Below, in pieces: positions 1 through 12,500 of a DNA stretch of 64,000 nt. Made by a program: the position numbers and the translations under genes. Location: NCBI GenBank assembly GCA_022393335.1, contig JAJEKB010020415.1:187087-251086 (forward strand), in the 5' to 3' direction. This stretch comes from Macrotrachela quadricornifera. Taxonomy: Eukaryota; Rotifera; Eurotatoria; Philodinida; Philodinidae. The notes beneath the pieces were generated by a model. The model searched no databases. It saw only the letters and a list, made by a program, of their open reading frames with translations, and was not told the DNA's origin. Within the stretch, counting starts at the first letter, position 1, and each line of letters starts with the position of its first letter.

Positions 1-508
1 GAGTTTATCATTCAGTGTTATAAATATCGGCATAATCCACGAATTCTTTTGAGAATTTACTGTTAAACAAGCCATTTGTTCGAAACAATGATTAAGTAGA
101 ATACATGCATCGTCTTGATTCCGACACGATGATAAAAACTTAAATATCGACAATAGCCGAGCATGAACAAAATGACAAACTTCTGTTCGCTCATTATCAT
201 TAGTTATGTAAACAGCAGAAGGGTTATCTATGACATCTTTTTTAGCTAAAATAGGACCATACAGGTTTTCAACGGATGTATCGAATAACAATAAATGCCA
301 AGCCTGAATGATTAAGTCTAGTACAATACATTAGAAAAATTTGAAGTACTTACCATGGCACCAAATATGGAGAAATAGACAATATAGGCAGCTGGAATAT
401 TCAATGCACTTTCAGCTTCTATGTGAATAATATCACCGTTCTCTTGTATAACACAATCGTAATGAACACCATTACTCTGAATAGGTTGATTCACTGATGA
501 TCCGAAGC
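1..508 (-). CDS. RNF213-like exons 13 and 14, running off the window
   Basis: Exon 13 (508-354) continues the frame from exon 12 as GFGSSVNQPIQSNGVHYDC and ends FSIFGAM. After a 50-base intron (304-353), exon 14 (303-1) begins AWHLLLFDTSVENLYGPIL and stays open to the window edge. Family knowledge places the RZ zinc finger, the key ubiquitin-transfer element of RNF213, further downstream. It would therefore lie beyond base 1, so its presence cannot be judged here. Confidence 0.8.
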
Positions 509-3500
509 CTATCAAAATTTACAAATATGTATTACCTAAGGTAAGTCAAAAACAGTGATCCAGGTAGAACACTTCCATTAATAAAGCTTTAGAAAACGTT
601 CTTTTTTATAAGGTGATAGAGAAAATAATATTTTATTTTTCTATACTCTACGCTCATTCTTTAGAGTTACACTTTGCATTTCCATTTTCAATCATTTAAT
701 AAGTTCTATTAAAAAGCCAAAATATGACACAAGATACCCTGTAGAAAGTTTTACAATTTACATGAGATTGCATACTTTTACTGTGTACTACTTGGTTCTT
801 AAAAAGCAAAATTTGATTCCATCAATTGTCATTACTCAGAAAAATTCGCTTTTTTAAATTTAATATACGTTTGTAAAACATTGAAAGATGAAATGCAAAC
901 TACAGCCATTTAATCTGTTTCGTTCGTTTGTGACCTCGCCCTCAAATGCAGCTCGTATCGCAAATTCATTATTAGGATATTACCTTCAGAGTGATCAAAT
1001 AACTTGGAAACACAGAACATTATCTTCTCGATCATATCATAAAAAAGGAAAAGTTTTCTAAATCTTTCTATACGGAAGTATTCTGCTTGGACTATTATTT
1101 TTGAATGATCCTATGTAATAAGAGAAGTATGTGTCAATTACAAAAAACATACTAAAGTTTACCTCAAAATAAGAACAGTTCAAAAATATCATAAGAACAT
1201 TTTCAACATTATACGAGAAGCAGATTTGTAGAAAACTATCCTTAGCTCCCCAAAATAGCTAAAATCATCTAGATTACGACAAAAATAAAAATGGTCTCAT
1301 ACATCTACAATCTCCTATATTTAAAGTTTTGGAAATACTTTACCAAAGGTGTTCTGTAAAGCTAATGGATTAAATGTAAATGGCCTTAAAAAACATTGTT
1401 TTCCACTCATCATAATCATAGCCATTAGATTGACCAATGAATGACGAATACTCAATTCATCTACATTTGTACAATCTAATCTAAACAAATTATCAAGATA
1501 ATTGCTTTCAGTAACATTGTTTGCTTTTGGATATCCGATCATAAATTGTTCTGGTTGTAAAATGACACGAAATACTGCTAATTCTTCAGCTATTGGTTGT
1601 AATGTATTTTCAATAATTTTCAATAATTCATTAAGTTTTGTTAAAATATTCTTACAATAATAATCATAATAGATTTTTAATAATAACATGACTTTAATTT
1701 CAATTAATTCTAATTGAGGTGGAGTTGAAATTTGTTTTGATTGAATCCAATCTAGAAGAATTTTCCATTGTTGTTGATCAACATTATTTTTTACACAATC
1801 ATCAATAATTTTACTTAATTCTGCATATGGTTGATGAAGTTTAGGAAAACTCGATGAAGTATTATTTGTCGATAAAGTAAATTCTAATTGATCACTTAAT
1901 TGTAAATATTTATTCGATTGAAAAATTTGTTTTAATTCTAATAAATTATATAAATTTGTTGCCCATGATTTGTTTATTTGTTGTATATGATTCGATGCTA
2001 ATAAATTTAACAGATAATTCCATGAACGTTTTGTTATGATTGTAGATAAAAATAATTGTAAATGAAAAGTTAATTGAATTGGTTGTTTGCTTTGATCAAT
2101 TGATAAATATTCTTTAATTATTGTCGTTAGAATTGAATTAAATATATATGTATTACTATTTTCAGAAGATGTTTCACATAATAATAAAGCAGTTAATCGT
2201 AATAAAAAATAATCTTTTAATTGTTTAAAGAATAATTCTGCAAGATTTATTAAATTTTTTATTTTAATCGAAGGCATTTTTGCTATCATTATTTTATTAA
2301 TTAATTCACATTTAATTGTTTTTTCATTATTTAATTCTTGTCGTAAATAGAAAAAGAATAAATCTAATAATACAGGACGTTTTTCTTGATTATTAATGGT
2401 TACAAGCGATGGATGATAGGGTAATTGATAATTCTCAAACAAAGTTTCATAAGAAATATTTTCAATAATAATTGAAAAAAGACTATTAACACGATCCCAT
2501 AGATCAATTATTTCGTTATTTTGTTGAGATATTTCAATTGAAATATTAGCTAAATAATTAAATAAAAATTGCTGTTTTGATAAATTTATTTCATATGTTC
2601 TTTGATTAAGATCTTTAAATAGATAATTAATTTCTTGTTCAGAAAATTTTTTCGATGTTTTTAATATTAATATGATCCATTGATAAAGATCAATGATCAA
2701 TGTTGAATTATTTATTTTACAATTTTTAAGATATTTATTAATTGAATCAACAATGGTTGGTATTAATTTCAGATATATCGAAGTATTATAATTAAAATTT
2801 TCATTATCATCTATAAGTTGTGTATCATTTAATAAATTCGATATTAATGATTTTGGTTGGGGAATATCTTCATTTAAAAAAATGAGATAAGCTAAATTCA
2901 TAAATTCAATTCGAACTTTAATATTAATTAATTGAATATCATCAATAAAATTTGATATTGAACAATATTTCGAAATAAATGTAAATGCATAAATCCATGA
3001 TTCATTATTAGTATTAGTTGAACATATTTGACAAAGATTTTTCCATAAATAATTGAACAATAATCGAAATAAATCTTCTCGAATTTTTCTACGAGTTAAT
3101 TCATTATTATTGATAGATAATTTAGTATAGAATGACTGTGTTGGTTCGAGACGATCAAGAATTCGACAAGCAGAATATAAGGATAAAAGATCATTTTGAT
3201 TGTATTCAAAACTTGTATAAATATGAGCAAGAAGCCATACATGTCTATTGAGACATTGATCAAATGATTGACGATCATTTTCATCAATTAATCTTAAGTA
3301 ATCAGCAACAAATCTCTTACTTTTTTCACATTGAATAGGATCATCATTTGAATTTTTCTCAATAATTGAACAAAATGTTTGAATTAAATCAGATGAATAT
3401 GAATCCAATAGATTTGTCGAGATAATATCGAGTAAAACTTTATCTTTCATTATCAGTTGAATTAATTCTGTTCGAAATTGTTCAGCAGTAAATTGACTTG

Positions 3501-6500
3501 AATCATACTCATCAGTATAGTTATCTAATGGTGTATAATAATATTGTGGACGATCATTAAACATTTCTAAAATATCAATCGGAAAGATTTACAAAGAAAT
3601 AAATGAGGATCTTATCAATTCTGAATCTCAACAAAAATTATTTTATATAATCATGATTATGAATGGATTGTATGTATCGTAATATAATTAGACAATGCGA
3701 TAAATAACAGAGACCGAAACGGGGCGGGATAAAATAACAGCGGGGCAGGGCGGGGCGGGTTGAAGTTTTAGAGAAATACAGCGGGGCCAGGCGAGGCGGG
3801 GTAAAATAACAGTGGGGCGGGGCGGGGCGAGGCGGGGTAAAATAACAGCGAGGTGGGGCGAAGTTTTACTTTCGAAATTTGCCCGTGCCAAAATTTGATT
3901 ACAAAATATTTAAATGTAGCGGTTTAAAAGAAAAAAAATATTTGAATCCTTTACTATTCTGGCAAGAATATCAACAAATATTTCTAAATCTAGCAAAATT
4001 AGCGCGTCGTACTTTTGCCATACCATGTAGCTCAGCTGCGATGGAGAGAGAATTTTCTGCTGCTGGTCAAGTTATTAATCAAAGAAGATCAAATTTAGAC
4101 CCATCAACTGTTAACAACGTCTTATTTCTTCGTTGAATTGAGAATAACAAAGCGAAAAACTAATCAATATACATGTACATATAGGGTGCCTTTTTATATA
4201 TTTTTTCTTGCTGTTTTGTAAGCTTTTACTAATATATAATTAAATAAATTTCATCATCAGATAAGATAGTTCTTACAAGAGTAAGATGGGGCGGGGCGGG
4301 GATAACTTATTTCGGGGCGNNNNNNNNNNCGGAGCGGGGCGGGGATAACTTATTTCGGGGCGGAGCGGGGCGGGGAGCGAACAATTCTCCTCGTTTCGCC
4401 CTCTGATAAATAATCATCTCAAGCACTTTTCTGACCGATACTATGAGTTACTACATAAGTCATCATGAAACTTATCTTTCAAATGAAGGAAAACACAAAC
4501 ATTTATCCCGTTTTCTGTCTAATGTGTCGTTTTTTTCTCTCTATAAACATACTATATTTGCATTTTTGTATTAGGTAAATTAATTTTCGTCGAGATCTGG
4601 AACTTATGTGAAACCCTTAACGAATGTATTTTTAAGATAATTCTTGTACCTTTTTGCTCAGTTTGTTTTTTAAGAGTAAAATTGAGTTTAGTTTGATCGG
4701 CAAGAAATTTGATTCGTTGATGAAATATATAAAATAATGGTGTATTTGGAATATATGAATAATGTGATACCAATTGAAAAATCTCAGTTGATTCATTGAG
4801 TTTATCATCTTCAATGACAAATGATGAATAATCAATTAAATTTAACATTGATTCATAATCATTGTTAATGAGAGATAATTTATTCAATGTTTCTAATCCA
4901 TAATCAGTAATAAGAAATTTGAAAATATTTGAAACAAAATTTGTAAATGACATTTGTATTTGATTTTGAATTGAATCAACAAGACCTTCTAGACGTTTTC
5001 CACATAAAATATCTTTCGAAATTTGATAAATCATGTTATAAATATTATAATCAGAATATTTATTTTTCGACATTTGTTGATGATAAATTGTAACAATATG
5101 TTTTTGTAATTGTGTTGTTTGTTGAAGAATTTTTTTTAAACATTGAACACGTTTCGAAATACTTGTTTGACATTGATAAAATTCATAAGCATTCATGTTT
5201 TTAAACATTTCTTTCCGTATTTCAGGAAGAATGATTTGAATACGTGAACAAAAATCCCAAAGACAATTATCAAATAATATATTGAAATCATAGAGCATTG
5301 TATTAGATGTTGATTTTTGTTGTTTGTTAGAAGATGTCAAGATTTCAAGCATTTTTTGTAAATGAAATGCATTGCCAGGTGCACATATATCAAAATAATA
5401 ATAATCCCAATCTCGTAAGAAAATCAATGAAAAATGTGATTGATGATAAAGTTCAGAAGCAGGTAAATGGACAATTATGAGAAAATATTTACGTTGTGTT
5501 TGATTAATATTATTACATAAATATTCAGTTTTATCGATCAATTGTCTAACGAATGGAATATGTTGACGTTGTTGATTGATTCGACCATTAATTATAATAA
5601 TTATTACATTTTTCTGATTATCTTGTTTGAAATTATGAAATTTTTCTTCTAATTCGACTGAATTTTTAATTATTGTCTAGATTAAATAAAATAGATTATG
5701 CTTGATGATCGAATATTTTGAAACTTACCATATTTATAATATCAATTTGATCAGTAATATCATCATAATTATTATTTTCACTACTACTAAATAATTGATG
5801 TTTAGATTCGGAATTTATATATGGTGATGTTCGAGTGAATATCATCATTTTTGTTATAATTGATATATCATTTTCCTGTTTGATTTCAATATTTGTTGTA
5901 TCAAATAGTGTATTATTATCGATTTTAGTTAATGGCTTTGAAATTAATTGTCGAATAAAATTTTCAATACTGAAATGTTCTTGATAATGAAAATAATTTG
6001 TACAAATCCATCGTGCTATTTTATCTTCAAATGTTGGTAATTTCATTATGATAGATTCAGGTGAGACAAGTTGCATTAATTTTGATATGATTGAACGTAA
6101 AAGACATTGTTGAATTTCATTTGAATTTTCTTGAATAAATAATTTTGATTTAATTGATAATTGTGAATATTGTGGATGAATATTTAATGAACATTTTTGA
6201 TCATTTGTATTGATTTTAATTAATAATAAAAGACAAGAATATAATGTACTATCATTTAAACCAAAGAAATATTGTCGATTAAAATGTTGAATAAATGTTT
6301 GAAGTTTTTCTTCAATATTTTTCATTATTAATTGATCATTTGTTGATAATTGTTCGAAATAAATTTGATAAAAATTATTCACACTAAATGAATACTTTTG
6401 AAAACGACTTAAAAATGGTGGTGGAATAGTTTTTAATTCACTTCGTTTAATATGTACAAGACATTGAAATCCTTCATGAACAATAACATCAATCGTTTTT

Positions 6501-9500
6501 GGTCCAATAGTTACTTTAGAAAAAATTTTTCTCGTTTCTTCTGTTGCCATAATCGAAAAATTTTGATTAAATACATCATAAAGTGAACCATGAATTCGTT
6601 CTGTATTGATCATTAATATTGTTTTGCCACTTTCCATACAAAGTTTTATTGTTGAAAGAATTTCAATATTTCGTAATTCATTATTTATATCATCAGAAAA
6701 ATTCGACATTTGAAATATTATTGTTTGATTTGGATCATAATCTAAAATACCAATTTGAAATAGAAGACGAATAACATTTTCATCTTCAGATTCATCAATA
6801 ATTAATTTGTAACGACCATATAAACGACGACGAATTGAATCAAGTTTCATTGATTCATGAAGAATCGTTGGAAGATTACGATAAAAATTTGTGGGAAGTA
6901 AAGAAAAATCTTGACATTGTTTTTGAATAGCTTGAAAAAAAATTTGTACTAAATTTTGAAATTCATTCCTTTTAATTCCATTGAAATTATCTTCGAGTGC
7001 ACGCAATAAACTTAATGGAGTAATACTACTAATACTTTTATCTTGATCATTTGTATTTGTCATCAATTGATATCGTAATTCTCGTAAAAAATAAATTATA
7101 TCTCGATCATGAAAAATATGTGGAATATCGTTACTCTGAAGTAATTGACGATAACCTTGACAAAGACCAGAGATGATAGTTTCGAGACGTTTATTAATCA
7201 TTGTTTTGTTATGATCCATATGTAGACCTAGACAACCATAAGCTAAGATTTTTTGATCATATTCTGATGATAATGAACGATAGACACAAACCATTCGGTT
7301 TGCATTAGCAGCATCAAATGCTTTGTTTGCTATGGCAACAAAAGCAACTTTACATTCATCCAAATAAGGATGTAGTACTTTTAATACCATTAAATTTTCA
7401 TCAGGTAGAGAAGCTTCATCCAAAAAGACGACCTAAATATATTACATTTTTCAAATAATGCTTTCGTTATTTTTACGAAGGTAAAATCGTAAAAAACGAT
7501 GTATAAATCAGTTCGGGTACATATCATGTTGTCTACATTATATCAAATAGTCATACTAAGATCATCACATGTATTAAGAGTTTTCTATCCTTTAAAGCTA
7601 AATGGAAAGTATGTAGACACTAAATCGAAGAAAAGACAATATGTATCGTTTTTCTTCACTGAAATAATAGAGCAATCACTAAGACTATTTCAGACGCATT
7701 GAACTATGTAACACTATATGCGGCTGATAGAGAACTTTTTACAATTAAATATTTTTTTTCTAAATATCGGAAATAGGTATCTTAGATGACTTTTACGAAT
7801 ATGTAGGTGAGAAATCAATTTTTTTCTGAGGACTGAAATAGCTTTAAAACTCTTAATTGAACCACACTATATTTAACCTAAACTTGATCAATCTATAAAC
7901 CACAATAAACGTCGTTATGAAGATGATGAAAAATTTTCATTAAACTTCAACTTACGCAGCGTCTTTCTATTCGATTCTGTTCATATTGTTGTTCACGCTT
8001 AATAGCTTGTTCAAATCGATATGCTATATCTTCCGAACGGCTGTATTTTGAGCCAAGATAAAAGAATGATTCCACAGCTGGTAAACGTTTACAAAAGGGT
8101 TTCATTGAAAGTTGTGAACCTTGCAAATTTTGTAACACAATATGAAAGGAAAGAGTTTTTGATTGACCTTAAATCCAAAAAGTTTGGTTTTTTTTTCAAT
8201 TGTTTTAGGTAGAAAAATAAATAAAAATTTCTTACCTGGAGCACCGATAATACATAATGGTGTTCGAGTGACAATACAAACAACAATTGAGAAAATATGT
8301 TCACGAACCTACGATTAAAAGTATGAAAAAACTTGAATAAGTGATATACTTCTTCGATACATACTGCTTGATTAATTGCAACTCCATGTGGAATAGAAAA
8401 ATTGTCAGTATTAACAAATTTTTCTAATTCATTTTGAATAATTCTTACAAAATTTGGAATAGTTTGTGAAAGTAAATCTCCAAATTGTTCACGTGATGGA
8501 TTTTTATAATCATTTCTTTGTAAATTATGATCAGCTGTTGGAAGTCGAAAATAATAAATTAATGCTAATGATAATGCAATACATCGAATTGGATCTGGCT
8601 TATAAAAACTTTCATTATTTCCAACTTCATCATCATATCGAAGTTTCCAGAAAAATTCTATTAAACGAAAACATCGTTGAATTTCTCTTTGTGATACAGA
8701 ATTATTACCTAAAAGAAAACTTCTTTTTTTTTTCTGTATAAAACAATTTCAAATAAAGAAATTTACCAAGATATTTTTCACAAAAATCTTGTGCATTAAG
8801 AATTGAACGAGCAAGAATCTTTCGTAAATGATCTTCTAATGGAACTTCAGATGATTCAACATAAAACATAGATATTTTCTGTTCTATATAATCAGTCAAT
8901 TCATTTGATTCTAATATACCATAAGATACTTTCAAATTTTCTAATGATTGAGGTAATTGATGAACAAGATAATCACGACGATGAACACCACTTTCATCTG
9001 TTATTTTAATTGATGGATTAATAGCTGCTGTAAAAAAAATATTTTTTGGTAAATTATTTCCATGTAATGTTCTATCGATAAACATTTCTTTAAATAATCC
9101 AAGACATGATGATGTGTTGACTTCATCAAAAAAAACTACTAATTCTATAGTTGGTAATTTCCGAGCTAATTGACAAATAGGCAACATGAATTTTTCAATT
9201 TGTTCTTCAGTTACACTTGGATGTATAAGAAGACGATAGAATAATGGTTTTATTCGTGTATGTTCGATGAATTCATTAAACATTTCAATTGATGTTTGAA
9301 TAGTTTGGGAATGCGAATCTTTTAAGAATTTTTCTAATTGAAAACTACCTTCAATTAATGGTAAAAGATTGATTTGTTTGGTTATATATTTGTTCAATTC
9401 AACAATGAACTTTTTTGCAATATTTATTGAAATTTCATTTGATACTATTAGGAGAACTTTCCAGATACGTTTGAGAATCAAATTATCATATTTATAGCTT

Positions 9501-12500
9501 TGTAATAAATATTTCATTTCTTTTAATAATTCAGCATCAACTGGTTGAATTACGGTTGTCTGTGTTACAACTTGTTCAGTTGTTTGAGATTTTGAATGGT
9601 TCAAATTTTCATTAAACAGATTGTCATTAGTTCGAAATTGAATAGATTGATGATGTGGTACAAGATTATCTTCATCGATTTTTGATGATAATTTTACTCT
9701 GACACGATCAAGAAAAATACTCAATAAATTGATTTCTTTTTCTAAAATATCATTAATGATGCTTTTTAATAACCATAAACTTGTTCTTTCACGAATTCTT
9801 GGTGCAGTATTGTATTGAAGTTGACCATTCAATACATTTAAATTTAGTAATAATGAATAAAAATTTAAAAGAAAAGTTTTTCCAACACCTGTTTCACCTT
9901 CAATAATTAATGGTAATTTTGTTAATTTTCTTTCATGAATATGAAAAATTTTGTATCCAAAACTATCAGTCATGATAAACTTTTTTTCTAGCATTGTTTT
10001 TTCAAATAATTCATATGGAATATCGATTAACCATGCTAAACAACTAACAAAATAATTTTTATTTTGAAATTCTTCTCGTAATTTTGGATCCTGATTGTTA
10101 AATATAGTTTTTAAATCATCTTCAACATTTTCCCAACCATCATGTAATATATAAAGTGAAAATTGTGGATCATAAACAAGAAACACGTGACGATAATTAT
10201 TAGATCGAAATTCAATTTGTGTTAAATATGTTGCTTCTTTTATCATTTGTTTAAGAATTATGGAACCAAGATTTTTAATTGTTTCATTATAACGATAATA
10301 ATTTCCAGTGAAATATTTAGCACGTCGATATAAAAATTTTGTGAAAGATAGTTGACAACTTTTGTTTCTTAACAATTCGACTCTGCAACAAAAAAAAATG
10401 ACGCGTTTTACAGAATTAAAACATTCAAAGATTCTACATAATAATTCTAAACTCTAGGATGTTCTATGGTCAGAAGTTGTAAATTGGTATAGGTTCTACC
10501 TGATAATGATGAAACACCAAGTAGAGCGAGGTTCGAAAAGCTTTCTGTTGAAAAATACTGGTGCTGTGAAAGTTCGATCTACTCTGCAGAACCTCTCAGG
10601 TTTTCTCAGTCAAACTATGTAAGTAAAGTCTGTCTGCATCGTGTACAAATGCAAATAACGTTATTTGTTATTGTTGATCAATACACATTGTTCAATTCGG
10701 TTTCAGCAAATATATATATATAAAGAAGAATGTCTGTCTGTTCGTTATGCATTCAGTCCCTGTACGAGCTGGCGCCACCAAACTTTCCATGGTGCATCCT
10801 TAGGCCCGGAGGAAGGTCAAAGCGCGGTCACCCACCGAAGGTGTGAAGTTGTGGGTGTGGGTGAAATTTCACCCAATACATGCTAAACTGTATTTTTAAT
10901 TGATTGTCGATAAATTAAAATAGTTCTGTACCATTTTGAGACTATTAGCCTTCGATTGTTATTTTCTCGCACGGAACATGAGTATAGGAATTGGAAGCGG
11001 AGATGTCCTTCTGCAGTTTATATAAACAACAATGTTTATTTGTTTGTTCTTGGTGCGTTTGGTTTCGGTGATAATTAACGCCATCGAACTTTTCATGGCG
11101 TGCTCTTAGTTTAAAGATAGATTGAGAAGAGGTTGGTGGACAGACAAGGATAGGAAGGTAATTGGGTGTAATTCCACCCTGGTTGTGAAAATTGAAAATT
11201 CTCTAACATCTATATATATAAAGAAGAATGTTTGTCTGTTCGCTATGCATTCAGTCCCTGTGAAAGCTACGATCGCCAAACTTTCCACAATGCTTCTCTA
11301 GGTCTCAGGGAAGGTCGGCGTGGGATCAGAATGATCACTTGGGTGTGGGTGAAATCTCACCCAGATAGTCCTGTAATAGCGAACGTTACAAAACTTTTCA
11401 GGATGCTTTTCTTAGTTCAGAGGTAGTTTTAAAGAGTGCTGTTACTGGTAATAGGAGTAGGGTGGGGGAGTTTGAGTGAAATTTCACCCAAGTCATATGA
11501 TGATGAAATGTGAGTGAATTTTCCAGAATATTAACGATTTTGTTATGATTCTAAGATTAATCATTTTTTATCGATAATTCTTTGGTCTTAATGTGAAAAT
11601 CGAAGGTGTCTAATAGATTATAAGAGAAAAGTATATACAAGTGTTTCTTTTATTCACAACTATAGTGTATCCATTAGTTTTCTATGACTCAAAGAAGCAA
11701 CGGATTTGTTGTTTTTCTTAGCTCACAACAATGACCTATCTATATATTTAAAGAACAACGTTTGTCTGTTTGCTATGCATTCAGTCCGTGAGATAGCTAG
11801 CGTCACAAAACTTTTCCCACTACTTCCGTAACTCCTGAGGAAAGTCATCTTGAGGTTGGAACCACTAAACGGGGTGCGTGGAAGGGGATGGGTGAAATTT
11901 GATCGCGATCAATACAGATCGAGATTCTAATGAGTCTGTTCGCTATGTATTTAGTCATCGTGCGAGATAGGATCACGAAACTATCTGCATCAGTTCCTTG
12001 AATGCGCTAATGAGAGTCGACAGAGTGGTTGGAGGTGAGAAAGGAAGGCGTGCGTGAAACTTCATTCAAGCCATAAGAGACTGTGATTTTATTCACTTTC
12101 TAATTAAATGACGCAGTTCAATGCAATTTTGAGAGTAATCGTGTCCAAAGTGGATGCGAGTGAGGGTGTCAGCTTGAGCCCGTTGAGAACAGTCCCGCTG
12201 AAGTTGCTTGATGCACGGTGGGAAAAGCTCTGTGGCAGAGGTTTCCATGTACAGTGAAAAAGGTCATGTGGAAGAGGTGTCACGCACGGCGAGAAGAGTC
12301 CTATGGCGAACACCTAACGCATAGCAGGAACAATCCTGCTAAAGATGCCTGACGCATGCCGGCAAAAATTCTGTCCTAGAGGTTTCAGATGTGATGGGAA
12401 AATTTCTGCTGCAGGTAGCTCATCTACAGTGGAGAACAGTCCTGTAGAAGACGTGTTATGTACAGCAGAAAAATTCGGATGAAAGATGCAAAACTTTAAC

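Larger units (their letters stand above)
3708..4405. mobile_element. hAT transposon remnant with 8-bp target duplication, in an intron
   Basis: Flanked by a perfect 8-bp direct repeat ATAAATAA (3700-3707 and 4406-4413), the target-site size of hAT elements. Termini are CAGAGACCGAAACGGGG on the left and, reverse-complemented, CAGAGGGCGAAACGAGG on the right: imperfect ~17-bp TIRs beginning CAGAG as in hAT. The inside has GC-rich short-repeat blocks (gcggggcgggg) on both sides and the C-terminal part of a hAT transposase in the middle. At about 700 bp it cannot be autonomous. An assembly gap lies in the right GC-rich block, so true length may differ. Confidence 0.85.

Noticed and set aside
3688..3891. 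Pro/Arg-rich minus-strand frame of 67 codons
   Set aside because: It is the translation of the GC-rich simple repeat at the left end of the hAT element.
8466..8741. 91-codon open frame on the plus strand
   Set aside because: It overlaps exon 7 of the RNF213-like gene on the opposite strand, which has in-frame splice junctions and family motifs.
12170..12495. Regular ~35-bp repeat considered as a CRISPR array
   Set aside because: There are no conserved repeats separated by unique spacers; whole units are degenerate, and the context is a eukaryotic intron.
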